A DNA stretch of 63,533 bases from assembly GCA_009837395.1 (NCBI GenBank), contig VXTP01000047.1, positions 1 to 63,533 on the forward strand. Reading direction: 5' to 3'. Shown one piece after another: positions 36,696 through 47,729 of the stretch. The DNA comes from Gemmatimonadota bacterium. GTDB lineage: Bacteria > JAAXHH01. A program made the position numbers and the translations under genes. Below the pieces are notes generated by a model. That model was not told the origin of the DNA, ran no database searches, and saw only the letters and a list, made by a program, of their open reading frames with translations. Position 1 is the first letter of the stretch, and each line of letters begins with the position of its first letter.

Positions 36696-37550
36696 ATGGA
36701 ATTGGGCATCGTGCTGTCGCGTATCAGGAAGGACGAGAAGCGGTTGATCGCCGAGGCGGGCCGCCGCGGCATCGACGTGACGACGATCGACAACACGCGG
36801 CTGGTCTTCGAACTGGATCGGCGTCACATGGACCTGGACGTGGTCCTGGAGCGCTGTATCGATCACCATCGCGCCGTGTACGCGCTGACCGTCTTCGACC
36901 ACTGGGGCATTCCGACGGTGAACCGCCAGTCGGTGGTGGAGACGTACGGGAACCGGCTGCTGACGTCCCTGGCCTTGCGGGAGAACGGCGTACCGGTGCC
37001 GGAAGTGCGCGTTGCGTACACGCCGCGTTCCGCCCTGGAAGCCATGGAGGACATGGGGTACCCGGTCGTCCTCCGGCCCGTGGAGGGTCCCGAGGGCCAG
37101 CTCGTTTCCCGGATCGGGGACAAGTACACGGCGGCGACGGTCCTGGAGCACAAACGCATCCTCGGCGCCTATCACCACTCCATCTTCTTCATGCAAAAGC
37201 ACATCGATTCGCCCGGACACGACATCAGGGCGTACGTGGTCGGCGACGAGACGGTGGCCGCCGTCTCGGTGCTGACCCATCACTGGATCGGGACCATCAC
37301 CGCCGGCGGACTGATGAAGCAGGAGCCCGTCACGGAGGAACTGAACGACCTGGCGGTCGCCGCCGTCCGGGCGATCGGCGGCGGTATCGCGGTGGTGGAC
37401 ATGGTTCGCACGAAGGATGCCTGGTTCGTGCAGGAGATGGGGCCGCCGTCCGGGCTTTCGGATGCGTCGGACGTCACCGGCGTCAATATACCGGGGAAGA
37501 TCATGGACTACGTGGCGGACTCGGTGGCACAGGGAGGGCGCAACTCGTGA
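36696..37550 (+). CDS. LysX-like ATP-grasp protein, diverged first paralog
   Basis: This 284-residue protein aligns along its whole length with LysX2 encoded next to it and with Thermus LysX, the ligase joining LysW to alpha-aminoadipate. Fold markers remain ([45 protein letters not shown]). Functional positions differ. The GSWGR loop at 131-135 is GPEGQ, the NTxRGG-type substrate loop reads GTITAGG, and the metal-binding NEVN at 246-249 reads QEMG, losing the Asn ligand. It may be inactive and act as a partner of LysX2, or bind another substrate. ATG 36696 is preferred because the upstream part of the frame runs through the terminator. Its stop overlaps lysX2. Confidence 0.85.
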   Translation: MELGIVLSRIRKDEKRLIAEAGRRGIDVTTIDNTRLVFELDRRHMDLDVVLERCIDHHRAVYALTVFDHWGIPTVNRQSVVETYGNRLLTSLALRENGVPVPEVRVAYTPRSALEAMEDMGYPVVLRPVEGPEGQLVSRIGDKYTAATVLEHKRILGAYHHSIFFMQKHIDSPGHDIRAYVVGDETVAAVSVLTHHWIGTITAGGLMKQEPVTEELNDLAVAAVRAIGGGIAVVDMVRTKDAWFVQEMGPPSGLSDASDVTGVNIPGKIMDYVADSVAQGGRNS

Positions 37551-38386
37551 AGATCGGCATGCTGCTGTCCATCGTTTCCACGGAACAGAAGATGCTCTTC
37601 GAGGCCGCGGCGAAACGGGGTATTGTCTTCGACCGGCTGGACGACCGGCGCATCGTCTTCGACCTGGAGAACCACCGGTACGACCACGACGTCATACTCG
37701 AGCGGTGCATCAACCATTCCAGGGCCCTCAACTCGCTGAAGATACTCAACGCCAGCGGCATCAGGACCGTCAACTCCTACGAGGTGGCCCGCGTGTGCGG
37801 GAACAAGTTCCTGACGACCATGGCGCTGGTAGACCACGGGGTGCCCACGCCGAAGGCCCGCGTCGCGTTCACGGCCGAGTCGGCCCTGGAGGAAATGGAA
37901 TCCATGGGCTATCCCGTCGTGGTCAAGCCGCCCATCGGCTCGTGGGGGCGCCTCATCGCGCGGATCAACGACCGTCATGCCGCCGAAGCGGTGCTCGAGC
38001 ACAAGGAGACGCTGGGGTCCTATCAGCATTCGGTGATCTACATCCAGGAGTACGTTGAGAAGCCCGGCCGGGACATCCGGTCCTTCGTGGTCGACGGCGA
38101 GACCATCTGCGCCGTCTACCGGTACTCGGAACACTGGAAGACCAACACCGCCCTGGGCGGGACGACGGCCGACTGTCCCGTGGAGGGCGACGTGGGGACG
38201 CTTTCCGCCCGCGCCGCGGAAGCGGTGGGCGGCGGCGTGGTGGCCGTCGACCTGCTGGAATCGCGGGACGGGATCCTGGTCAACGAGGTCAACTACACCA
38301 TGGAATTCCGGAACAGCATACAACCGACGGGAGTGGACATTCCCGGCCGAATCATCGATTATCTGGTAAAGGTGGCCCAATCATGA
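37547..38386 (+). CDS. lysX: LysW-L-2-aminoadipate ligase LysX
   Basis: The enzyme uses ATP to ligate alpha-aminoadipate (or glutamate in ArgX relatives) to LysW. The sequence keeps the key family regions: [15 protein letters not shown] (GSWGR at 131-135), [31 protein letters not shown], and [20 protein letters not shown] with Mg ligands Glu247 and Asn249. Length 279 is usual. The GTG start overlaps the lysX1 stop by four bases, and its own stop overlaps lysY by four bases, so expression is coupled. Substrate choice between aminoadipate and glutamate cannot be read safely from sequence alone. Confidence 0.92.
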   Translation: MKIGMLLSIVSTEQKMLFEAAAKRGIVFDRLDDRRIVFDLENHRYDHDVILERCINHSRALNSLKILNASGIRTVNSYEVARVCGNKFLTTMALVDHGVPTPKARVAFTAESALEEMESMGYPVVVKPPIGSWGRLIARINDRHAAEAVLEHKETLGSYQHSVIYIQEYVEKPGRDIRSFVVDGETICAVYRYSEHWKTNTALGGTTADCPVEGDVGTLSARAAEAVGGGVVAVDLLESRDGILVNEVNYTMEFRNSIQPTGVDIPGRIIDYLVKVAQS

Positions 38387-39426
38387 TCAAGGTGTCTATC
38401 GCCGGCGCGTCCGGATACGGCGGTGGGGAACTGCTCCGCCTGCTTCTGTTCCACCCGGAAATCGAAATCGGGCAGGTGACGTCGGAATCGCTCGCGGGCA
38501 AGCCCGTAGGCCGGTCCCATCCGAACCTGCGGCGCGTCACGGAACTCAAGTTCAGCGCCCTGGCCGACCTCGAGTCCTGCGACGTCCTGTGCCTGTGCCT
38601 GCCCCACGGGGAGGCGATGAAGAGATGGGACGACTTCTCCGGCCTGTCGGCCCGCGTCATCGACCTGAGCGCGGACTTCCGCCTGCGCGATCCGGCGGAC
38701 TATCCGACCTGGTACGGACATGCCCATGCCCATCCCGACGTCCTCGGCCGGTTCGTGTACGGCCTGGCAGAGCTCTACCGGGACGAGATCCGGGACGCCG
38801 AATGCGTCGCGTGCACCGGGTGCCTGGCCGCCACGGCGATCCTGTCGCTGGCGCCCCTCGTCAGGGCCGGCGCCGTCGACCCCTCCCGGCTGTTCTTGGA
38901 GGGCAAGATCGGCTCCTCCGCGGCGGGACACCGGGCCGACCGGTCCACCCATCACCCGGACCGCAGCGGGGCCGTGCGGTCCTTCAAGCCCACGGGCCAT
39001 CGCCACACGGCGGAGATCGTGCAGGAGCTCACCTTCGATGGGCAGGCGCCCACGGTCCATTTCTCGGCGACGGCCATCGAACTGGTGCGCGGCATCCTGA
39101 TGACCACGCACGCTTTCGCAAAGGGCAACCTGTCCGACAGGGATATCTGGGGCATCTACCGGGAAGCCTATGGCCGGGAACCCTTTATCCGCATAATCAA
39201 AGAGCGCACCGGCGTGTTCCGCTATCCCGATCCGAAGTTTCTCGCGGGCACCAATTACTGTGACATCGGGTTCGAGCGCGACGAGCACAGCGACCGGGTC
39301 GTGGTCATGGGCGCGCTGGACAACCTGGTCAAGGGGGCGGCCGGACAGGCCGTGCAGGCCCTCAACATCATGCACGGGTGGGACGAGCGGACGGCCCTGG
39401 AGTTTCCGGGCCTCCACCCGGTATAG
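38383..39426 (+). CDS. lysY: LysW-aminoadipyl-6-phosphate reductase LysY (ArgC family)
   Basis: It reduces the LysW-bound acyl phosphate to the semialdehyde with NADPH. The NADP-binding start [20 protein letters not shown] and the catalytic cysteine in [15 protein letters not shown] are visible, followed by [17 protein letters not shown] and HRHTAEI, typical of ArgC/LysY. Length 347 is normal. It overlaps lysX2 by four bases and precedes hisS. Acetylglutamyl-phosphate reductase (ArgC) is the alternative, but the LysW context favours LysY. Confidence 0.92.
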   Translation: MIKVSIAGASGYGGGELLRLLLFHPEIEIGQVTSESLAGKPVGRSHPNLRRVTELKFSALADLESCDVLCLCLPHGEAMKRWDDFSGLSARVIDLSADFRLRDPADYPTWYGHAHAHPDVLGRFVYGLAELYRDEIRDAECVACTGCLAATAILSLAPLVRAGAVDPSRLFLEGKIGSSAAGHRADRSTHHPDRSGAVRSFKPTGHRHTAEIVQELTFDGQAPTVHFSATAIELVRGILMTTHAFAKGNLSDRDIWGIYREAYGREPFIRIIKERTGVFRYPDPKFLAGTNYCDIGFERDEHSDRVVVMGALDNLVKGAAGQAVQALNIMHGWDERTALEFPGLHPV

Positions 39427-39461
39427 GATAGATGAAGACGCCCGGCACAGGAAGCAGTCGA

Positions 39462-40723
<1,262 letters not shown>

Positions 40724-40727
<4 letters not shown>

Positions 40728-41521
40728 TCGTGGTGAAGACGGGCGGAAGCCGGGGCATCAACCTGGATTATGTCTTGGAAGACATCGCCCGGCAGACCGA
40801 ACCGCTGGTGCTGGTGCACGGCGCGTCCGACGAATTGAACCAGATTTCCGAGCAACTGGGCAAGCCGCCCCGCATGGTCACGTCGCCGTCCGGATACACG
40901 AGCCGGGTCACCGATCAGGAAACGCTGGACATCTTCACGATGGTGTACTGCGGAAAGCGCAACACCCGCATCGTGGAGAAACTGCAGCAGTTGGGCGTCA
41001 ACGCCGTCGGCCTGAGCGGCGTGGACGGCCGGCTGCTCGAGGGCCGCCGGAAACCCAATATCCGCATCGTGGAGGACGGCCGGACGAAGATCCTGCGGGA
41101 CGACTACACCGGCCGGATCGAAAGGGCGAACGTGTCGCTCCTGACCACGCTCCTCGACCAGGGTTACCTGCCCGTCATCAGTCCCCCCGCCATCAGCTAC
41201 GAAGGCGAAGTGATCAACATTGACGGCGACCGCGCGGCTGCCGTGATCGCCGATGCCCTCGGCGCGGAACGGCTGGTCATCCTCTCCAACACGCCGGGGT
41301 TCCTTGAGGATGCGGACGATGAGGACACGTTGATACCGCGTATAGCCCGGGACGAAATCGACGAGGCGATCGCGACCCATGCCAGGGACCGCATGAAGAA
41401 GAAGCTGCTCGGCGCGAAGGAGGCGCTGGAAGTCGGCGTGGGCCAGGTGATCCTGGGGGACGGACGCATACCCGAACCGGTCACGGCGGCCCTGCGCGGC
41501 GCGGGCACGGTGATCGGGTAG
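40724..41521 (+). CDS. lysZ: LysW-aminoadipate 6-kinase LysZ
   Basis: A member of the amino acid kinase family that phosphorylates the side-chain carboxyl of LysW-bound aminoadipate. It starts MIVVKTGGSRGIN, which is the LysZ/ArgB glycine loop, and has LVHGASDELN, NIDGDRAAAVIADALGAERLVILSNTPGFL and MKKKLLGAKEAL. Length 265 fits. It overlaps hisS by four bases. N-acetylglutamate kinase is the alternative reading, less likely in this context. Confidence 0.92.
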
Positions 41522-41601
41522 CGGGCGGCGGGCGGCCCCACCGGACAGGGACGGCCCGCGGCAAGACGAATGTATCGGAATCGTAAATTGGAGCGCGCAA
41601 A

Positions 41602-42861
41602 ATGACGGACTACCAGGCCATGGAAAACCAGGCATCGATGGGTATTCTGCCCAAGCGGGACGTGGTGATCGTCCGGGGCAGCGGCGCCCGTCTCTGGGAC
41701 AGCGCCGGCAAGGAGTACATCGATTGCATCGGCGGGATCGGCACGGCCAATGTGGGCCACTGCCATCCGGCCGTGACGGAGGCGATCGCGCGGCAGGCGG
41801 AACGGCTCGTGATCTGTCCGGACACCTTCTACAACGACCTCCGGGCGGAACTGGCCACGGCCCTGACCCGGACCGCCCCGGAGGGGCTGGACCGGCTCTT
41901 CCTGTGCAATTCGGGTACGGAGGCCGTGGAGGCGGCGTTTAAATTCGCCAGAGTCGCCACGGGGCGGACCGGCATCATCGCGGCCCAGCGCGGATTTCAC
42001 GGACGTACCTTCGGGTCCCTGAGCGCGACCTGGAATCCCAAGTACCGCGCCCCCTTCGAGCCCCTCGTTCCCGGTTTCACCCACGTGAAATACAACGATG
42101 CCTCCGCCATGGAGGAATCCATCGGCGACGGGACGGCTGCGGTGATCCTGGAGGTGGTGCAGGGCGAGGGCGGCGTTCGCATCGGCGACGGCGCGTATCT
42201 GAAGCGCGTGGCGGACCTGTGCCGGGAGCGCGGCGCCCTGTTCATCGTGGACGAAGTGCAGACCGGATTCGGCCGGACCGGTGCCATGTTCGCCTGCGAG
42301 CACCATGGCCTGCGGCCGGACATGCTCTGCCTGGCCAAGGCCATGGCCGGCGGCCTGCCCGTAGGCGCGACGCTCTGCGCCGAAACGGTCCGGAACGTCC
42401 CCGCCATGTCCCACGGCAACACCTTCGGCGGCAGTCCGGTGGTCTGCGCGGCCGCTCTGGCCACGCTGCGCGTGCTGGAGGAGGAAGGTCTCGTAGAGAA
42501 CGCCCGGGAGAACGGCGCGTATTTCCGGGATGCCCTCGCGGCGCTGGACGCGCCTTTCGTCCGGGAGATCCGGGGCATGGGCCTGATCATCGGCGTCGAG
42601 ATGAAGGGACGGGTCACCCCCATCCTCCGCGGACTCATGGAACGCGGCGTGATGGCCCTGCCCGCGGGCAACACGGTGCTGCGCTTCCTCCCGCCCCTGT
42701 CGATTTCCAGGGAAGAGATCGACCAGGTAGTAGAGGCTGTCGGCGCGGTGCTGGGATCGCTGGAGGTAAATTCGGCGGACGGCTCGGACCGCCCGACCGG
42801 TACGGTCCGGAACAGAAGACGTGCGCGGCAAAATCCTGCCGGAGCCCGGGAGACGGAATGA
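41602..42861 (+). CDS. lysJ: LysW-lysine/ornithine aminotransferase LysJ
   Basis: This class III PLP aminotransferase converts the LysW-bound semialdehyde to LysW-lysine with glutamate as donor. Motifs include NSGTEAVEAAFKFAR, the aspartate in FIVDEVQTGFGRTG, the PLP lysine in CLAKAMAGGLPVG and SHGNTFGGSPVVCAAAL. Residues 393-419 form a basic tail absent from most relatives. TTGGAG precedes ATG 41602 after an 80-base gap, so it may be translated independently. Its end overlaps lysK by four bases. Acetylornithine aminotransferase activity is possible too. Confidence 0.9.
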   Translation: MTDYQAMENQASMGILPKRDVVIVRGSGARLWDSAGKEYIDCIGGIGTANVGHCHPAVTEAIARQAERLVICPDTFYNDLRAELATALTRTAPEGLDRLFLCNSGTEAVEAAFKFARVATGRTGIIAAQRGFHGRTFGSLSATWNPKYRAPFEPLVPGFTHVKYNDASAMEESIGDGTAAVILEVVQGEGGVRIGDGAYLKRVADLCRERGALFIVDEVQTGFGRTGAMFACEHHGLRPDMLCLAKAMAGGLPVGATLCAETVRNVPAMSHGNTFGGSPVVCAAALATLRVLEEEGLVENARENGAYFRDALAALDAPFVREIRGMGLIIGVEMKGRVTPILRGLMERGVMALPAGNTVLRFLPPLSISREEIDQVVEAVGAVLGSLEVNSADGSDRPTGTVRNRRRARQNPAGARETE

Positions 42862-43910
42862 GTACCGCCCGCGACGACATCGCGCTGCTGCGGGGCCTGG
42901 TCGAGCGGTACAGCCCTTCCACGCAGGAAGGCGAGGCCGTTTCCTTCCTGGTGGACGCCATGGATCGCCGGGGGCTGCGCGCCCATGTCGACGAGGCCGG
43001 CAACGCGGTGGGCGAGGTTGGTAGCGGCGAACCGCACATCGCCCTGGTCGGGCATATCGACACGGTACCCGGCATCGTACCCATCCGGGAGGAATCGGGC
43101 AGGCTTTACGGCCGCGGTACGGTGGACGCGAAGGGGCCCCTTGCGGCTTTCGCGGCCGCCGCGAGCCGGTTCACACAGCCCGGGCGCGGCCGGATCACGG
43201 TCGTCGGCGCCGTGGAGGAGGAGTGCCCCACCTCGAAGGGCGCCCGCCACCTGGTGGACCGCATGCGCCCCGACTGCGTGATCATCGGCGAACCGAGCGG
43301 CTGGGACAGCGTCACCATCGGGTACAAGGGCCACGTGGGGTTCGACTACCGCCTCGAGCAGCCCAACGCCCATCACGCCGGCGACCACAAACGCGCTGCC
43401 GAGCGGGCGATCGATCTGTACAACGCCATGCAAGCCCGCGTCGCCGGCCAGGCCACGGAAAGCGAATTCGGGTCTCCCCGGCTCGAGTTGAGGCGATTCA
43501 ACACTACGGACGAGGGATTGACCGAGGGCGTCGAGGCGTACTTCTCGGTGCGCGTGCCGCCCGGTTACGACCTCGATGGCCTGATTAGTTTTGTGATGGA
43601 ACAGGCGGGCTCGGCGGAAATCGTATGCGACCAGCGCCTTCCTGGCGTGGTTGCCGAGAAGAACACGGCGCTGATCCGGGCACTTTTACGGGGCATCCGC
43701 CAGGAAGGCGGCCGGCCGACCTTCAAGAAGAAAACGGGCACGTCGGACATGTGCATCGTCGGACCGGCCTGGAACTGCCCGATAGCCGCCTACGGTCCCG
43801 GCGACTCCAGCCTGGACCATACGCCGGACGAGCACATCGTCCTGGAAGAGTATCTGCGCTCCGTCGAAGTGTTGACGGCCGCGCTGAAGCAGCTCACCTC
43901 AGCCGATTAG
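42858..43910 (+). CDS. lysK: LysW-lysine hydrolase LysK
   Basis: LysK releases lysine (or ornithine) from LysW. It is an M20 family metallohydrolase. Metal ligand motifs are LVGHIDTVPG, GRGTVDAKGPLAAF, VEEECPTSKGARHL, IIGEPSGWDSVTIGYKG and a C-terminal GPGDSSLDHTPDEHI. At 350 residues it is the usual size. ATG 42858 overlaps the lysJ stop as ATGA; an open frame continues upstream inside lysJ but is a shadow. It is the last gene of the operon and converges on the DUF4159 gene. Confidence 0.93.
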   Translation: MSTARDDIALLRGLVERYSPSTQEGEAVSFLVDAMDRRGLRAHVDEAGNAVGEVGSGEPHIALVGHIDTVPGIVPIREESGRLYGRGTVDAKGPLAAFAAAASRFTQPGRGRITVVGAVEEECPTSKGARHLVDRMRPDCVIIGEPSGWDSVTIGYKGHVGFDYRLEQPNAHHAGDHKRAAERAIDLYNAMQARVAGQATESEFGSPRLELRRFNTTDEGLTEGVEAYFSVRVPPGYDLDGLISFVMEQAGSAEIVCDQRLPGVVAEKNTALIRALLRGIRQEGGRPTFKKKTGTSDMCIVGPAWNCPIAAYGPGDSSLDHTPDEHIVLEEYLRSVEVLTAALKQLTSAD

Positions 43911-43934
43911 TCCATCTTCAGAACTGACGCAGGC

Positions 43935-44726
43935 TCAGTGCGTCATCGCGTAGATGGCGTAGTTCACGGCCAGCCGGTACGCGATCACGGAATACGCCCG
44001 CGGGTACCCGGGATCGGCCGCGTGTTCCCAGCCGTCGCCCAGGTCCGCGTTCCAGTTCATCAGCACCATGAGCCGGCCGTTGTCGTCGGTTATGCCCCGC
44101 AGCCGGTGGCCGTACAACGCGCCGTCCCGCTCGTAGTTGCCCGGTCTCCACAGGGCCGCGGTACCGGGCACCAGGGGATACTCGTCGAAATCGTAGTAGC
44201 AGTGGAATATCGCGTGGCCGGCGGGGACTTCCTCGATGTTCCTTTCGGGGAACACCCGCTTCATCTGCGATTCCCAGACCGCCCACTGGCGCGATCCGTG
44301 GAAATCGTCCACCATCAGGAACCCTCCGCGCAGCAGGTACTCCCGCAGGGCGTCCACTTCCTCCTGGCTGAACTGCAGGGATCCGACTTCCAGGATATAC
44401 AGGAAGGGAATATCGAACAGATCGGGGTCGGTGAGTTCCACGGCCTTCGGTTCGTTGATCTTGAGGGAGGTCGTGGCCCGCAGGGCGCGGATTACGTTGG
44501 CGTCGGCCGACGGGAAGTCCACCGACCACCGCCCCCATCCCCATCCCCGGTAGAACCCGCCGGAGTTCTGGTACACGACCCGGCCGAAGGTGAAATCATT
44601 GCGCAGAAAGAGGTCGTGGCCGGAATCGCCGCTGCCGCGGGCCGTCCACAGCGCCACGCCGGTCAGGCAGGCCAGGCAGACCGCCAGGGCCATTCCGATG
44701 CATTTGGGAAGGCGTGCGTATTTCAT
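43935..44726 (-). CDS. DUF4159 family exported protein
   Basis: The N-terminus has a signal or anchor segment (about 12-30). The rest matches the DUF4159 pattern: FTFGRVVYQN, NVIRALRATTSLKI, DLFDIPFLYILEVGSLQFSQEE, LREYLLRGGFLMVDDFHG, and an RLRGITDDNGRLMVLMNWNADLGDGWEH end. The region LLRGGFLMVDDFHG suggests a glutamine-amidotransferase-like fold. The gene follows MoxR and VWA genes on the same strand, and such genes often travel together. Its function is not established. Confidence 0.85.
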   Translation of the reverse strand: MKYARLPKCIGMALAVCLACLTGVALWTARGSGDSGHDLFLRNDFTFGRVVYQNSGGFYRGWGWGRWSVDFPSADANVIRALRATTSLKINEPKAVELTDPDLFDIPFLYILEVGSLQFSQEEVDALREYLLRGGFLMVDDFHGSRQWAVWESQMKRVFPERNIEEVPAGHAIFHCYYDFDEYPLVPGTAALWRPGNYERDGALYGHRLRGITDDNGRLMVLMNWNADLGDGWEHAADPGYPRAYSVIAYRLAVNYAIYAMTH

Positions 44727-44744
44727 TTTCGAATCCGATCGGGC

Positions 44745-45980
44745 TCACGCCCTGAGGATCAGTTCGCCGATTTCCTGGAGCTGGGCCAGGTTCCGGCATT
44801 CCAGCACGTGATCGCAGTGCGGGCTGTACCTGGACATGACGGAATCGTCGGTGTCCCAGTACTGTATGGGTTCGGGGTTCAGCCAGATCGTCTGGTGGAC
44901 CCTTCCCTGGATTTCGCCCAGCACCCAGTCCTGGGGGTCGAACCAGTTGGTCCGCGCGTCGCCCAGGATGACGAGCACCGTGTCCCGGGAGAGGGACAGC
45001 AGCTGTTCGTCGTGGAACTGGTAGAAGGCCCTGCCGAAATCGCTCAGGCCGAAGAAGTTCAGCGCGTGGTCGTCTTTCATGTTCTCGACGATCTCTTCGA
45101 AGGGCCTGCGGTCGAACTCGTCCGTCACCTCGTTGATCCGGTCCACGAAGAGGAAGCTTCGGGCCCGGCTGAACTGGTTCTGCATCTCGTGGACCAGCTT
45201 GATGAAGAACCGGGCGACCTCCCAGACCGATCCCGACACGTCGCACAGCACGACCAGTTCGTTCTTCTTGATCTTGCGGTGCCTGTAGATGATGTGAAAG
45301 GGCAGATTGCCCGTGCGGAAACTCCGCTGGATCGTCTTCTTGATGTCCACCCGGCCATGGCGCGACTTCCTGAATCGCAGGGACTTGCGCGTCACCAGGT
45401 TCCGGGCCAGTTCCTCCACCGCCTCGTACAGGTTCTCTACGTCGCCCGGTGGCAGTTCCTGGTAGAGGTCGACGTCCTCCGCCTGCTGGTTCGGCTGCGT
45501 GCCGGGTTCGGTGACCGCGTCGGAAGCCTGTTCACCCACCTGAACGCGGGCGAGCATCCGCTCCAGCTCGCCTTCGAGTTCCCCGGTCTCGTCGTCGTCA
45601 GCGGGGTCTCCTTCCCCGTCCCCCGCCACGGCCTCGCCCTGCTCATCCTGGAGACGCCGGATTTCCTGGTCCCCATCGTCCTGCCCGTCGCCCAGGTCGG
45701 GTTGGCCGTCGGGCGGCCCTTCGGTTTCCCCGCAGGGATCGTCGAGTTCCTCCCCGTCTTCGCCCACCTGGACCAGGAAGAACCGTTCGAAGGCCTCGTC
45801 GAAGGCGGGTATGTCCTCTCGGGTCTTGACCAGGGTGGCCCGCAGGGACGCCTTGAAGGCCGGCCGTTCGGTGACCTGCGCGTGCCGTAGAACCTCGGCG
45901 GCGTCCAGGGTCTCGGCCATGGAAACGCGCACGCCGGATTGCCTGAGCAGCCTGGCGAACTCAACCAGCCGCTTGATCAT
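44745..45980 (-). CDS. VWA domain protein (CoxE-like)
   Basis: The C-terminal half (about 225-411) is a von Willebrand A domain with a MIDAS motif DVSGSVW, a FVDRINEVTDEF middle and LGDARTNWFDPQDW. The middle (about 75-170) is a long acidic low-complexity segment. The N-terminal part resembles the VWA/CoxE family. MoxR ATPases paired with VWA proteins act as chaperone-like systems that mature or activate metal enzymes. Its start overlaps the MoxR gene by 20 bases, so the two are made together. Confidence 0.88.
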   Translation of the reverse strand: MIKRLVEFARLLRQSGVRVSMAETLDAAEVLRHAQVTERPAFKASLRATLVKTREDIPAFDEAFERFFLVQVGEDGEELDDPCGETEGPPDGQPDLGDGQDDGDQEIRRLQDEQGEAVAGDGEGDPADDDETGELEGELERMLARVQVGEQASDAVTEPGTQPNQQAEDVDLYQELPPGDVENLYEAVEELARNLVTRKSLRFRKSRHGRVDIKKTIQRSFRTGNLPFHIIYRHRKIKKNELVVLCDVSGSVWEVARFFIKLVHEMQNQFSRARSFLFVDRINEVTDEFDRRPFEEIVENMKDDHALNFFGLSDFGRAFYQFHDEQLLSLSRDTVLVILGDARTNWFDPQDWVLGEIQGRVHQTIWLNPEPIQYWDTDDSVMSRYSPHCDHVLECRNLAQLQEIGELILRA

Positions 45981-46878
45981 GGTAACCGTCCCGCATGATC
46001 CGTTCGATGTCCTCCCGGTCTTTCATCAGGACGTTCAGCGTGCTTGAAAGGATGTCGCGCGAGAGGTGCTGCGCGTTCAGGACCACCAGCGCCAGCGCCC
46101 AGTCGATCGTTTCGGCGATGCTCGGAGGCTTGCGCATGTTGAGCGTCCTGATCTTCTGGACGAACCGGACGACCTGGTTGGCCAGTTCCTCGTCGATGCC
46201 CGGGGTCTTGCGAAGGACGATCCGGACCTCCTGCTCGAGGGAGGGATAGTTGATGTAAAGGTACAGGCACCGACGTCTGAGCGCTTCGGAAAGCGTCCGG
46301 TTGGCGTTACTCGTCAACACCACGAGGGGGCGTTGGGCCGCGGTCAGTGTGCCGAGTTCCGGGATGCTGACCTGAAAATCGCTCAGCACCTCCAGGAGGA
46401 AGCTCTCGAATTCATCGTCCGACCGGTCGATCTCGTCGACCAGGAGGACGACGGGTTCCGGCGAGAGAATGGCTTCGAGCAGGGGGCGCGGCAGCAGGAA
46501 ATTACGGGAGAAAAAGGCGCTGTCCTCCCGGTTGAGCGCTTCCACCGCGTTGCCGAGCGTGTCCGTACTGTTCAGCAGTTCGCCGATGCGGTCCTTGAGC
46601 ATCTGCGTGTACAGCAGCTGCTTGGTGTATTCCCATTCGTAAAGGGCCTTGGATTCGTCCAGCCCCTCGTAGCACTGCAGGCGGATCAGGCGGCGGTCCA
46701 GCGCGCCGGCGAGCATCTTCGCGATCTCCGTCTTCCCCACGCCGGGCGGTCCCTCGACCAGCAGCGGTTTCTCGAGCCGTTCCATGAGGTACACGGGCGT
46801 GGCCAGGTCGGGCCCGCAGATATATTGCTGGGCTTCGAAGCGTTGGATGACATCCTGGGCAGACGTGAAAGCGGTCAT
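45961..46878 (-). CDS. MoxR-family AAA+ ATPase
   Basis: The 305-residue protein has Walker A EGPPGVGKTEIAKMLA (about 41-56), Walker B VVLLVDEIDRSDDEFESFLLEVL, a sensor region VVLTSNANRTLSEALRRRCLYLY, and ends with lid helices. The form is closest to the CoxD/APE2220 type that partners with CoxE-like VWA proteins. It is the first gene of the leftward MoxR-VWA-DUF4159 operon. The client enzyme is unknown. Confidence 0.92.
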   Translation of the reverse strand: MTAFTSAQDVIQRFEAQQYICGPDLATPVYLMERLEKPLLVEGPPGVGKTEIAKMLAGALDRRLIRLQCYEGLDESKALYEWEYTKQLLYTQMLKDRIGELLNSTDTLGNAVEALNREDSAFFSRNFLLPRPLLEAILSPEPVVLLVDEIDRSDDEFESFLLEVLSDFQVSIPELGTLTAAQRPLVVLTSNANRTLSEALRRRCLYLYINYPSLEQEVRIVLRKTPGIDEELANQVVRFVQKIRTLNMRKPPSIAETIDWALALVVLNAQHLSRDILSSTLNVLMKDREDIERIMRDGYHDQAAG

Positions 46879-47170
46879 GATGCTCCTGAAGACAAAGACG
46901 AATCGGGGCGCGAAAACGGGTGGTTACGGGGCAGGCGCCATGATCTCCGGACGTGATTCCAAAGGGCGTCGACTCCGGCGTAAGGTAGGCGCGGCCGGGG
47001 CGATAGTCAAGCACATTTACCCCCGCGCCGGACCGGTGATCTCGCCGCCGAAGACCCCTGTCCACGGGCGGTCGCGGGCGTAGGCGCAGGACCAGAATGT
47101 GCTTGCCGAAACGGACCGTATGGCCTATATTGCGGAGGTCGAGCAATTCAGGAGAACATAGGAGAAAGCC
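46879..47170. other. Divergent MoxR-ccmE control region
   Basis: No gene is supported in this 292-base gap. It holds a plus-strand promoter for ccmE close to its right end. The remainder is GC-rich with no clear repeats or boxes. Confidence 0.5.
47105..47133 (+). promoter_or_regulatory. Candidate promoter of the ccm cluster
   Basis: TTGCCG at 47105-47110 and TATATT at 47128-47133 are 17 bases apart. Transcription would begin near 47140, about 30 bases before ccmE. Confidence 0.6.
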
Positions 47171-47644
47171 ATGAAAGAACGCCAGCGGAAGAAGCAGCGC
47201 AAATTCCTGGTGGGCTTCGGTATGGTGATCGCCGCCATCGGTTATCTGATCTACACCGGTGCGACCGACGCGACCATGTACTACCTTACCGTGAGCGAAC
47301 TTAAGGCCGCCGTGGAAACGGGCGACGTGGCCTACGACGAGAACATGCGCCTGCACGGCAAGGTCGTGAACGGGTCGATCCAGCGCGATGAGGTGGGCAC
47401 CATGCGCATCCGTTTCGTCGCCCACGAGGGCGGTGTCGAGGCCCCCGTCGTCTACACCGGCGTAGTCCCGGACACCTTCAAGGACGATTCGGAAGTGGTC
47501 GTGGAGGGCGGATACGGCCGGGACGGCACCTTCAACGCCCATACGCTGTACGCCAAGTGTCCTTCCAAGTACGAGGCCGAGGGGGGATACGGCCAGTATG
47601 AGCAGGCCGAGCCGCAGTCTCCGGAACCGCTTCCCCAATCCTAG
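47171..47644 (+). CDS. ccmE: Cytochrome c maturation protein CcmE, cysteine type
   Basis: CcmE is a membrane-anchored periplasmic heme chaperone. The basic N-terminus and membrane helix (about 12-30) lead to the OB-fold domain with MRLHGKVVNGSI and VVVEGGYGRDGTFNAHTLYAKCPSKY. In most CcmE proteins heme binds covalently to the His of HxxxY; here the motif is CPSKY, with Cys130 and Tyr134. This CxxxY variant is known from Desulfovibrio and archaea and goes with a modified system I. The gene heads the ccm cluster. Confidence 0.93.
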   Translation: MKERQRKKQRKFLVGFGMVIAAIGYLIYTGATDATMYYLTVSELKAAVETGDVAYDENMRLHGKVVNGSIQRDEVGTMRIRFVAHEGGVEAPVVYTGVVPDTFKDDSEVVVEGGYGRDGTFNAHTLYAKCPSKYEAEGGYGQYEQAEPQSPEPLPQS

Positions 47645-47664
47645 CCGGCCGGCGTTCCGGTCCG

Positions 47665-47724
47665 GCCGTGTCGCACACGAGAGGAACCGGTTCAGCCGTG
47701 TCGCGCACGAGAGGAGCCGGTCTT
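47665..47724. repeat. 30-bp tandem duplication before the CcmI-like gene
   Basis: Two 30-bp near-copies, 47665-47694 and 47695-47724, both contain gccgtgtcgc and cacgagagga. They fill the space between ccmE and the next gene. The second copy supplies the AGGAG closest to that start codon. Confidence 0.8.
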
Positions 47725-47729
47725 AGACT

